DNA from: Gymnorhina tibicen
Lineage: Eukaryota; Chordata; Aves; Passeriformes; Artamidae
Length of the DNA stretch: 64,000 nt
Direction: 5' to 3'
Assembly: GCA_013399875.1 (NCBI GenBank)
Contig: VXAZ01002522.1
Span: 198 to 64,197, forward strand
A program made the translations under genes and the position numbers. The notes under the pieces are model-generated. The model ran no database searches and was not told the origin of the DNA. It worked only from the letters and a program-made list of their open reading frames with translations. Each line of letters starts with the position of its first letter. Position 1 is the stretch's first letter. This document shows positions 24,842 to 36,500 of this stretch, piece by piece.

Positions 24842-24924
24842 TGAAAGGTGTCCCTGCCCATGGCACAGGGGTTGGAACTAGGTATCTTTAATGTCCCTTC
24901 CAAACCAAACCGTTTTATGATTCC
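24265..24924 (+). mobile_element. CR1 LINE fragment, 5'-truncated, + orientation
   Basis: This is the 3' end of a CR1 non-LTR retrotransposon. It contains the end of ORF2 followed by a short 3' UTR with the family's characteristic tail (ggttggaactag, gtcccttccaaaccaaacc, and a final tttatgattcc close to the CR1 terminal octamer). CR1 is the dominant LINE of birds and reptiles. It moves by target-primed reverse transcription and is usually severely 5'-truncated with no clear target duplication, as here. The left edge is approximate: similarity is first visible at gtggataagaggctggacatg. Confidence 0.93.
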
Positions 24925-27900
24925 AAAAATATTGCATTTTTTTTTTGCCACCTTAGTAGAGTTCCTGATCTGAATATGCTAGTCACAATAAGTTTCAGAA
25001 GAGAAGAACATCCTGACCAGCACTGCTTGTGTCCAGCTTGTCCTCCCCTTACTAATCTTCTTTCCTTTTGCTAGGACAAACTGCTTTGTTTTTCAGGGAC
25101 ACTGACAAATGTCTTACCGTGATTGAGCTTGAAGTTGAATTGGGGAAAGCTGTTCTGTGGAGACCTGGTGGGTGGAACTCTGGGGTATAATTTGTCCTTT
25201 TTCTTGGAGGCCACATCCTTGGTTATGTAATTTTCCTGCTCATTGAATCCTTGGAAATGCTTATTTTGTCTACCATCTCTCATTTAAAAGGTCTGGTTTG
25301 CTGTTTTGTCTAGAACATGGTACTCTTGAAGGCATAGGAACATACAGTAGTTATTCTGGATTAGTTTGCTTCACAGGAGGTAAATTCAGAATGACCTTAT
25401 TTTTAGCTCTTCTTCAAGTAATTGATTCAGAACATCTGATGAGACAGCTGTAATATCTGCTTTTTTTTCTTTTTGCACAAGGGAAACGGTATTGTCATGA
25501 CAATGGCCCTCAGCGACACGTGACTTTTGAGGACCCTTCTTGTTGCAGCCTGCTGCAGTGAGGAGTGTGCCACCCAATAGCACTGTGCAGCTTGGGGTTC
25601 ATCAGTTCGTTGTGTTTTCAGAGCTTTAGACTGAAAATATGATGGAGGCTTTTTTCTCATCTTGGTTCGGTGTCATAACTTCCACAGAGCTATTACAGGA
25701 ATGTGTGGTGAGTGTTGAGGATCATTCCCAAACACTGCTGGATTTTGAACACTGGTCCACCACAGCCCTTCCAAAATTCCCATTCTTTAGGAACATAAAC
25801 TTCAGAATACCACTAGGAAGATGGTTGTAAGACCCACTTGAAAATCCCCAAAGGCCAGCTAGCTAACATGCATATGGAAAGCCCAAGCTGCAAAGAAGTG
25901 ACCTGGTCCAGCGTTTGGCTTGGTGCCACAGGAAGGTGTGAGCCCTGTTGTCGATTGTCATTCCGACTCGAAGTCTCAGGATATTGCCTGTCCCTAGGTA
26001 AGGGGAGCTTCAGCCTTCAGGGCTAGGTATGGAGATGGATATGTGAGGGACAGGAACTCCCTAATGCAGGATGCAGGTGCAGGTTCTTGGCATGCTTCTA
26101 GAGCAGACCAGCTGCCCATTGTTAGCCATAGCTGTGTTACACCCATGAAGAGGTGTAGTGATGACTGACATCTGGGAATGTTTTCATATTCTGTGTGGAT
26201 GGGGAAAGAGCAAAAAGAGGAGTTTTTACAGAGATTTGCTTTTGTCACTTGAAATCTAGCAACTAAACATTTCTGGGATTCATAAAGGTTACTAGTGTTT
26301 CAGATCTGCTGCTGCTGGAGATAATGTCTGTCAATTCTGTATCTTTAACTGAATTTTAAAGGTTAAGATATTTAGTGAAGTATCTCCTGCCTTTTAAAAG
26401 CTTCCAGGCCCCTTTCCCTCCTTTCCTCTGCTTGTCCAGCTGAGATGGAACCAGAGGAGTAAGCAAGTGGCTCTCCTCAGGAGCCTCATGTGTCTCACAG
26501 AGAGGTGAGAGGCTGTCTCTCATGGGAACAAGGCAAGCAAGATAGTGTTTTATGATCCCTTTCAGTTTCATTCCCCACCTTTCCAATCACTTTTCATTGC
26601 AAGACGAGAGAAATACCTTCATGCCTTTTCCTAATCTCTGCTTGCCTTAAGGAAGCAAGAACAGATTTATCATGTGTGTTGTTGCTTATCAGCAATATTT
26701 TATTATACTAAACATAAAACAAGTAAACAAGCAAAGGATATAACTGGGTAAGAGATGTAGTACAGGATTTAATTGGTGTATTGAGGAAAGTTAAAAGAAG
26801 ATGATAGGTAGCTGAGGGTCTTTCCAGTTTTCCCTCCTTCTTGAACCACTTTTTTAGGTAACTTCACACCAGTGCTTCTGTTGTGAAACTCTCTTCTCCC
26901 TCCATTCCTTGCCTAACATCAAGTATCCCGTCTAAACTGGCCTTGTAAAGCCCATCCTGCTTTAGAGCCGTAAGAAATACATTGTGTTTTTAGATCTGGG
27001 CTGAGATTTGGTAGCTTAGTTTTGCAGTCAGAGAACAAAGAATTACATCTGCCTGCACATGGGCACGTGTGGAAAAAAACCCCTCACAAACAAAACTGGG
27101 GTGTGTTAATGACTTTATCTCCTCAGTCACTGTGTGTGGCTCCCTATATAGGTGAAGTCCACAAGCAGCAGTCTCCCTGCAGATGGGAGAAACAAAGTCC
27201 TGGGGGAACGCTAGTACTGTCAGTGAGGCTTCGTCTCTGGCAGCAGCCTCGGTTGTTGGAGTGGATGTTTGTGCTGTTTCTTTTCAGAATTTCACCCATT
27301 TCTGGTTAAAACTCAGACCTCTGCCAGCTGAAGATCTCCATTGCAGTGGTGGTTGTGTCATGGTATTGTTAGTCCTACTGAGCAAAGGTCTCCTCTCTCA
27401 AAGCCCAGCGTGATCTCCACAGTTTCTGTAGGAAAGGTGCTGGAGGAGGGAATGGAACATGTGTCTGACATCTGAGTGTACACTGAATGCTGAGTTAACT
27501 TCACCTGACTTGACAGCTAAAAGTATTAAGATTCAGCACACGTTTGTATGGCTTGGTGGGTTTTGTCACAATCTTGACCAGTTTTTGTTGTTTGGAGACC
27601 GAAGTGTTTACCATCTTGTTACTTTTACTGTGTACAATTCACAGTCAGCCTTTGGGTAAAAGGAAGTATTTTGAAGGAGACAGCCTTTTATTAGGCAGTC
27701 TGAAACTCATATGTATATGATATGTTTTCACAACATTTGTGAATGTTTTTGAAATGGATTGGGTAGCAAATGTCTTTTATGACACCTTTCTATTTTATGA
27801 GCTGAAGTATTTGTGTAAGTGTGAAAAGTGCTGCTTTAACACCTATTTATCAAATGCAATTTAATTTCTCATAATTATTATGCTTTTTATAGTGTTTTAT

Positions 27901-30900
27901 TCATCTGTGCTGTATCTGGCAGACTTATTTGAGTATTTGTCCTCTCTGCTGAGACCATGAGAGTCTTAAGGACTCTTGATACTGTTTAATCGATGTGATT
28001 TCTCCCTGTCTCAAAGCAATGCGCTCTGTTTGACAGTTGTGCTTTTGCCACAAGAAGCAGCCCACGTGTTGAAACCAGTCACCAACTTCTGAACACTATG
28101 TTACAAACCCAAGGTGAAGCTGCCCTTCCTTGTGCTGTGACCTCTCTCTGTGCAAAAATGACTGACACGTGAGAAGCCAGCCTTTGCCTGCCAGCTTCTA
28201 GCTGAGCTGGTGTATCCCATTTACCTGCAACGTGAGCCATCTCACTTAAGTAAATCCTCCTGAATTCATGGGGCTGTGCTTTGCAGAAGGTCTGTGTCTG
28301 TTGAGAGAGGCCGTGAGAACAGGATTGTCTCAGAAATGACTCATTTTTAAATGTGTATTTGTGGGGAGGAGAAAGAGGGGACTGGATAGGAGCTCTTCAG
28401 AATCTGAAACTCTGTTCTGCATGGCAGTAAAACACTTCCCTGACTTTGGCTTGTTTGTGCCACAGGGAATGACCCTTCTGTGTCTTTTCATTCTGTGTTG
28501 TGGACAGGTATGAGGCTGTGTTCTGCTTCAGGTTGCATTGTGTATCAGGTGTTCTCCTTCCCTGTTGTGCTCTGGTTGTTCAAAAACCAGTTCCTATTGG
28601 GACAGGTGCTTTAAGCTACTGGTGAATACATTATTCCTTACCGTATGTGTTTTAACAAGTCAAAAAAAGATCGAAGTCCATTTGCAGTACGTGAAGAGCA
28701 CGTCTCAGTACCAAGAGGTGGCATCAGGTACAGTAGATAAAGTGTTCTGGCTTTAGCCCAGGACTTGTTTTATCACCATAAAGTTGAAAGCAAAGTCGCT
28801 TTGGCAACAGTTTTAACTTTTTCTGTCCTGCTAACAACCACACCATTATCTGCTACTTGGAGCTTACTAAATGGAGAACATTTACACTAGTGCTAGAGGG
28901 TTTCTCCTTGGTCTGTTTTAAATCTGTCTGTTAAAATGTGGCGTGAATGGCCGCATTTGTCAGACAATCACCGTTGTCGTTACACATAGCTCCTCTGAGA
29001 TGCTGACCTGAACCTTTTCTTCTGGGGCCTAGGAGACTGTCTGTAGGTATAACCTCTCACGTTGCTCCTCCTAGCAGCCGAGGATGCTCAGTAATTGCTT
29101 GTCGATTATTTTACTGTTTGTCAAGAACTGGTGCAGCTCAGTTTTGTGTGCTGAAGATCGTAGATTTCAATAAAACACACAGCTTCTGAGAGGAAACACC
29201 CCTCCGTGGAGGGCTCATCTTTGGTGTAAGACTCCTCTTTCATGTGATAGAGACTGCTTGGGGTAGGAGGCTGGTATCCAAATGGCACAATACAGCAACA
29301 CTGGGAGATTCCCAAGGCAGAGCAGTCATGTTACTGTGGTGCCCTGCCCGGATTAATTAATGTCTCTGAAGGGGTAATTAGCATGGTTCTTTGTGCTACC
29401 CAGACATAGCATTAGTTATTTCCTTTAGTAATTATGAGAACTTATGTCAGTGAAATGTACCGAGGCTGAATAGTGCTTTTGACTACTTAAAGGCTTTCTG
29501 TCCAAAAATGTAGAACATGTTCACCAGGAAATAGTGTCTTTACCACTGGAAATGTTACACTCATTTATTTTAAAATGATGTCTTATTCACACTGAGAATG
29601 TAACTACCCTTCTGGTGCTACACAGGACATCTCTAGCTGACTTAGCAGTGCTTGCTGGACACAACATCTGAGGCATATCTCAATAAGTTATCCAGGCACG
29701 TCCTTGCAGTTGAGGGGGCTGGTGTTTTTTCAGGCCAGCATAAATTCCTCTTTAGATAAGTGAATCAGGCTGCTGTTGGCTGGAGGGAAGTGTGTGTGTT
29801 GGAGGAGTGCGTGGGAGGAGGTGTTGAACAGTGTTAGAATGGAAAAGGAGAGAAGATGGAACACATGTGTTACCCATCTGTAGGGAACTTGTCAGGCTAG
29901 TGAAGTATGCTGTGAAACACGTGGACCTTTTGTTAAAAATTGTTAACACCGTGTCTTTGGGACTTTAAGAAATATCTGTTACATAGCAAGTTTTGCTTAA
30001 ATCTAAAATGTTACGAAGGTTAAAACTTTATGTAAAAATTACAATTTTATCAGTAAATGCACTCCCATTGTATATTCCATATCTCCGCTTAACTGTTTGA
30101 TGTTTGTTTTCAGTTTTGCTTTTCTTTCCTTCTGCTTCACGCTCAGTTGTGCTAATCACTGAGTAAATTTTCTGCCTGGAAATGAAATTAGATTGCCATT
30201 TGTGAGGCAGTTTAGAAGAACAATTACTTTTTTGTGTGAGATACATACATCCATTTTGTACAGATTTAAATTTTGCTTAGTGTTACATATATTTTTTTAA
30301 AATACCCATTGTAACAGAATGTTTTCTAATGTTTGGTGTTTTTATTAATACCTGTTAGGTGTGGTTTGTTCTCCCCTTAAGGGAAAAAATGGGTGTACAC
30401 TGTACTGTTTTTTGTTTTGGTTGTGCTTGGATGTGTAGGAGTCAGATGATTGTGTACACATGCATGCTGTGATTTGTTTGGGGTAAAAAGTGAAACTGAA
30501 GCATTCTTTCCATCTGGTGTGGAAAACAGTAAGGTATGTGATAAATCTTAGCTCCCAAAGGATTTCTGACTTTTGATCAGTCCTCTTTGACAAAAAGGAG
30601 CAATTTTTACAACATTGTTACTAGTTCATTTTGGGTCTCAAGCTGTGTCCTGGTTCTGGCCTTTGGTGTTGCAATTAACTGTGTTTTCAGGCTGATCTGG
30701 AACAGGTGTGGGCATAAACTCTCTTCAGCTAAATTACACAGAGTACCCGGTAGGGAGTTTATGCTAGCTGTGGGACAATGTGCAGAATGTGAAATCTCTT
30801 GGAGGAAAATTAACGCATGAGAAATACGTGAATGATCTTGACACCATGGTATAGGGACATATGGCAGCAGGAGTTTGAAAGGCAGGTTTTTGTGTTCTTG

Positions 30901-32948
30901 AACAGTGGCCCAGGGCGTATAACTGTTGATTGAACATCTGGAAACTGCTGTACTGCTTTATTCAGAAGTGTAGTGCAGGAGGTTGTAGAGAAAAGCAATG
31001 ACTGTGGTACTTCCTATAATCTGTGAATATAGAGCTCCAAGGATATAATTTGTTTCCTATAATCTCAAGTTTCCTTATGCATTGCAGTCTTTATTATTAT
31101 GTAAATTGAGATATTTGTAATCAGTTTAGAATGTACCCCCTTATAAGACAGGCATTTTTAAGGTATTGTGAATAGGTAACTTGCTGTGTAAAATGTTTAT
31201 ATTTTACATAAATAGTTAAAAGTAAATGTATTGAGAAAGTGTTGGAAACAGGACGGGGGAAGAAATTGACTGCCATTTCCTGGCAGTAACTTAAGAACAC
31301 CGAATACTAATTTAAAGCTTATCTAAGCTTGGGGCTTTTGGATTTCTGTTTTTTAACAAATGTACGTGTCCGACTTAGTTTCCCCATCCACTCCTTCCAA
31401 AGACATGGACTCTTTTAGCTTCCCTTCAAATGCTATTTTTTATTTTAGTTTATGAAGATAATTAGCCCTTAGGAAGCTTTTTTAAGGATTTGTAAACAGT
31501 GTAGGATTAGAACAATGTATCTATCTCTGTGTAGGCACACTGGCCTATGACATGCTTTCAATGCTAGGCTTTTTATTAATTTATAATAACTCTGTAATTT
31601 TTACCTGATCTGATTGGTTTGCACTCCATTAAGCCCCCATCTCTGTCATTTTACAAACTTGGATAGAGGTCACTTTGTATATTCGTACCAATGCTTTAGG
31701 GAAGTACTTAACAACTTGGATGATAAGAAGTGTCTTTTACCTGAAAATAATCTTTAAAACTCTCTTGAGTAACCATGCTTAGATATAGTTAAGTTTTTCT
31801 GCTGGCTCATCACTCCATAGCTGTCAGATGTCACAGTGGCATCATTGTGCAGGTGTTACGCATTGGCACCGGTGCAGCTGACTTGGACTGTACCTGTGAG
31901 TGGCTGCGAGGCAGGATACCTCAGTGCAGGGACCCTGTCGGTGTGTGTGTGGATGTGCCTCTACTTTTGGGAAGTTTGCTCATTTGTGGGATTAAACACG
32001 CCAGATGGGTTGGAGCTGAAAAAGAAGTATCTAAACCTTAGTGGTGGAACATCTCTGCTGAATTGCTGTGGAGGCAGAGAGTTGCCTTATGTGCTGTAGT
32101 GGTGCAGGCATGAACTCTGCTGCAGTTGGCGTGTCTTTATTTAGTACAGGTTGAGTGCTTGCAAGATGAGAATTTTGAGAAAAGCCTATCCAGGGAAATG
32201 AGCCAAGTCCATCTGTAAATGTTTCTCCTTTTCCTGTAGTTTATAAAGTAGCTCCATGTGTCTTCCACATACATCAAGATCCTTGCTTATAAAGTGCTAA
32301 TACTTAGCTCATGCGGGTTTCTGATGCATTTCCCCATTCAAACTTAGTACCAGGTTGCAAACATTTACTGCTCTGTTTCTGTAACTGGTGTTCTGTGGCT
32401 GGTGTATCCTGACATGCCTAGAGCTTTGTTTCTGTGCATTCACATGGGCTGTTGTTTGAACAAAGATTTAAATTGGGAAGGCAGGGCAGGGTGACACAGC
32501 TATTGCAAGATGCATGCTTTCTCCTCAGGGTGCTGTAGCCAAAATGTGCTTGAGCATTTCACCTTGGAAACAAAAAATAACTTAGCCTTTCATTTTTGTG
32601 GTTGTTGGTAATTTCCTTATTGTTCAGCAGCATGGCCCTACCAGGCATCAGCCGTTTTAAGCATAAGATATATTGCACAACATATGCAATGACTAATTGG
32701 TGCTTTTAATTTCTGTTCTTGTAGAATGACTCTCAGGTTCCTGAATGTGCTGTCAAATGCTGACACATTGAATTAGCTGAATCTGCTGCATTTTCTGATG
32801 TTTAAAAAGGCCTAAAGGAAAGTAGAGACTGGCATTTCTGTTGCAGTCTTTTAAGGTAAGATATGTTTTCTTTTGCTGGGGTAGCAGGAACAAGATGGAT
32901 GTGGTTCCACAGACTATCCTAGCCCCACCTCTTGGTGTCTAATCAACC
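24925..32948. other. Gene-free stretch between CR1 and the first LTR
   Basis: About 8 kb of unique, A+T-leaning DNA. It has weak exon-like segments (25097-25167, listed separately; 28466-28507 with good edges but no compatible phase; 32725-32855 with excellent edges but stops in all frames). At about 29345-29480 is an A+T-rich patch with repeated TAAT cores. No repeat family, RNA gene or protein-like open frame was found. Confidence 0.45.
25097..25167 (+). CDS. Weak candidate internal exon (71 nt)
   Basis: A strong pyrimidine-rich acceptor (ctgctttgtttttcag) precedes the segment. The right edge, CCTG then GTGGGT, is only a mediocre donor. With one base completing an incoming codon, 23 codons are open (core TDKCLTVIELEVELGKAV) and one base is left. 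This phase accepts the exit phase of the 23332-23436 candidate and gives the entry phase needed by 41243-41277. The peptide is not recognised. The minus strand here is also open, so coding direction is not secure. Confidence 0.15.
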
Positions 32949-33524
32949 TGTTGTGGTTTAGTTCTGTACAGCCACTCACTCACTCACTCTCCCACTAGTG
33001 GGATGGGGGAGAGAACGAGAAGAGTAAAAGTGAAAAACTTGTGCATTGAGACACAGACAGTTTAATAGGGAAAGCAAAAATCATGCAGGGAAGCAGAGCA
33101 AAACAAGGAATTAATTCACCACTTCCCATGAGCAGGCAGGTGTTCAGCGGTCCCAAGAAAGCCGGGCCCCATCTCACATAACAATGACTTGGGAAGACAA
33201 AACCATTACTCCAAATGGTCCCTCTTCCTTCTTCCCTCAATTTTATATGCTGGGCATAATGCCATATGGTCTGGAATATCCCTTTGGTCAGCTGGGGTCA
33301 TCTGTCCTGGCTCTGTTCCCTTCCAATTCCTTGTGCACCCCCAGCATCCTTTCTGGTGGTGTGGTATGAGGAGCAAAAAAGGCCTTGACATTATGCATGC
33401 ATATCATCAGCAATAACTAAAATTCCCCTGCGTTATCAATCCTGTTACTAGCACAAATCTAAAACATAGCTTTTTACCAGCTACTGCGAGGAAAATGAAC
33501 TCCACCCTAGTAAGAACCAGCACA
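32949..33524 (-). mobile_element. Solo endogenous-retrovirus LTR, - orientation
   Basis: The copy runs from TG at 32949 (tgttgtggttta) to CA at 33524 (aaccagcaca), the reverse complement of an LTR that begins TGTGCTGGTT and ends CAACA. It closely resembles a family abundant in songbirds. The - orientation is supported by a TATA-like CATATAAAATT (about 33237-33250) followed downstream by an ATTAAA poly(A) signal (complement of 33061-33066), giving U3, R and U5 in order. No primer site, gag, pol or env sequence adjoins, so it is a solo LTR left by recombination. The 5-base flanks (caacc and aaact) agree at three positions, suggesting an old, decayed target duplication. Confidence 0.88.
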
Positions 33525-36500
33525 AAACTATATGAACCTAAAGTCTTGTATTAGACCCAGCTATCAGTATTTGTTGGTTAGATGCAAATTCGCTGACTTC
33601 AGTAAGACAAAATCCATGCAATTTGAAGAAACATTAATGAAGAAACAATTTATTTTCTTTTCCTAAATCATTAATTCTACACTCTTAAGTGCTTGTATAT
33701 CTTTCCATTAGAATGTCTTAGTCCTTCTATCTGTGTATTAATAATTATTTAGTAGTAGATGGTCTTCAGTCCCTACAGAATGCCCTCCTGAGACAAATTC
33801 TCCATCAGAAAAAATGAGGCTATGAAGCTAAACGTGACTGTAGCTAGAATAGTGACCGTTCTGCTTTGACTAGCGTTGCTGCTGCGATCTTTCTTTAAAC
33901 ACCCATGTTTTGTACGCATCTTTTGGATTCATGGCTGCCTTGTCAGCTGCATTGTAGTGCTGCTGCATTTTCTCAGCAGCACAGCAGAGCAGCCACAGAC
34001 CAGACTGACAGGGAGCCCGTCAGTACCATGTTTATGCAGTGCCCAGTGAGCAGCGTGGCCTCCTATCGCTGCAGAGTTGCTACAGTGACCAGTGACTGCG
34101 TGTAAATACCCCAGCAGGACAGGGCTATATAGATTTTTTTTTTTCTTTTTCCTCTGCAAGGATCATGTTAAGAGCAACACCAAAGGGATGGCCTGAATTA
34201 AATCTCTAAGAAAGGAAACCCAGATGGGTAAAGGCTGTGTAAAGGCTCTTTGCTGCTGACTCCTGGATTGCCTCAGGTTTGACAGGTGTTGTTTGAAGTG
34301 GCAGCTGAATCCTGTTTTTATTTACATTTGATGAGTGTCACTGCCTGCCCACCTTACTACATGCACTGTAATGTGCTGCAGAGTTGGATGAGATGTAAGA
34401 CACACCTAAAACTGAACTTCTCTTTTGAAGATGAAGGATTTAGTCTCTTGACAATTGTTATTATCTAGGATGGCTAATTGCTTGTCTTGTGCTACTTTTC
34501 TGCTTTAATCAGAGCGCAAACAAGCAGTGGGGGACAGTTTGTTCGGCTTTTGAGTGTGGAGTAAATCTGGTGCTTCCAGATGTGGACTTGAATTGCTGCC
34601 AGCTTCTGGGGCAGGTAAAGGGCTCCTGAATCTAGTGATTCCAAAGACATGTGGGCACCAGCTGGTTTTCCCCAAATTGTAAAACTCAATAAGTGTGGAA
34701 AAGCAGATCTCCTGCCATTCTTCATTACTCCATGAACTTTAGGCATGTAGGAGGTCTGTGTGTGTAGTTGGAAACACCCAGACTGCACTGACTCTCTCTG
34801 GCTGCATTGAGTAAAAGGAGTTCAGAAGCGGGGCAGAGGGTACTGCAATAGACCTGGGACAAGCTGCCATGATTGGGAAGCCTATGTGTACTTCCTCTGC
34901 AGGCCTCATACCAGCACATTTTGGATTGGTCCTGGGCTCCGGCTCATAGAGCGGTGTCTGTTCCTCCTTGCAGGATGCTGTTCTTCACTTGGGTGTACCT
35001 GGGCTCTTGCTCTTCTGGAGATTCTTTTCACCAGGAAAAGCATCTGTAGGTGGATTTTATCTTTGCTGATGGTAAAAAAGTGTTTTGATACAGGAGGAGA
35101 AATGCTTAGAAAAGGCAAAATAAGGAACTTACTGTTGCTATGACTAGGCTGGTCCCAGTTCCTGTGTGGCTATGTGCTGCAGCCATGTCCTGGCTGTAGA
35201 AGTGGATGCCCTCAGCCAAGCATGGGTTTCTAAGTGAAGGAAATATGTGTATAGGTGCCCAGAGGGGCTCTTAGGTTGCCTTTGCAGATCCCCAGGCCTG
35301 CCAGTGCACTGCAGCAGGTGCCAGTAACGTAGTGCAGTCACAGCCTGGATGTCCAGTGGGGTGCAGTGGGTGGCCCTGCAAGGTACAGGGCGGGAGATGA
35401 GGGGAGGGTGCTGTAAGGCAACACATGCAGACAGAGAGGAAGAGGATGATTGCAGAAAGGCTGGAAAGTCCAGAGCAGACTTGTGTCTGCTGTCAGGGAG
35501 CTGACAACGGGGATGATTTCTGGCTGCCTTGGAAAGCACAGGAGCACCAGGTACAGTCACTGAGAGGTGGACAGTGTCAGCTCTTGTCACAAGGCTGTGG
35601 ATATGGAGAGGAGCAGGATGATGAGATTTCCTTTTCAGGTGCTACGATTTTAAGTACCCTCCAAGTTGCATACATAGATATAAATGTATCTTGGCTTGTC
35701 CTTAATTGTGGAGTGGCATGGTGAGCTGTCCTGTACACTTCAGTAGCGCTGGGCAGCTACAGAGGGTCGGGGAGGCATTAATGGCAATAGCCATCAGCAC
35801 AGAGAGGTACTGCCAATTACATGTCAGTACACTGCGTAAAGTTACTAATTCAGCAAGTCTTTGGAGAAGTGGGCTTAATTTCTCTCTGCAAAACACAGTG
35901 TTTGAAGACAGTGTGTGCTGTGATGGCATGTAACACAACATCTCATTGTGCTCGAGGCATTTCGCGTTTGTACAGATACTGGTGCCTTGAAATACTAATG
36001 TGAACACCTCAGTGCTTTTTGCCTGTGGGTTACAAAGCCAGTGTCTCACTGGTGTGATACGCTCCATGGAGAGGGCCCAAGAGCATTTTGTCTGTTTCTG
36101 AACTTCATTGAATGTGATCCCTGTGCAGATCATTAAAGTACTGCACTTCTAATTGGATCACAGACTTTGGCAACGTGAGATGAGCAACAGACTTAATAAA
36201 ATTAATTTCCATTTATAAAACCATGATTGCTTCACTGGGATTGCCTGAGGTTTCTCAAAGCTGTGTCCTGTAGCCTTAATTTAGCCTTGATTTTAGTAAA
36301 AAAACCAGGTTTACTGCAATATCATCAGACTCAAAACAGCATTTTCACTTTTTACAGCAGAAACTCAGCCTATTTAAGAGAGGAAAAAAATCAAAACAAC
36401 AACCAACCTTATGAAGAAAATATTTTACATCTGACAGATTAAAAAGCAGAATGGTTCAAATACAAATGCTCAACAATCGCCTTGCTTAGCTGGTCCTTAG

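Noticed and set aside
32725..32855. Segment with excellent acceptor (tttctgttcttgtag) and donor (TTAAG then GTAAGA)
   Set aside because: All three frames contain stops, so it cannot be an internal coding exon. A non-coding exon remains possible but unsupported.
34513..34614. 102-base segment with strong splice-like edges, open in one frame
   Set aside because: The open frame needs phase-0 entry, which no neighbouring candidate supplies. In the phase required after 23436 it soon reaches a stop.
35144..35590. 148-codon open frame on the - strand in a GC-richer patch
   Set aside because: No similarity to a known family, other frames also open, and no gene context.
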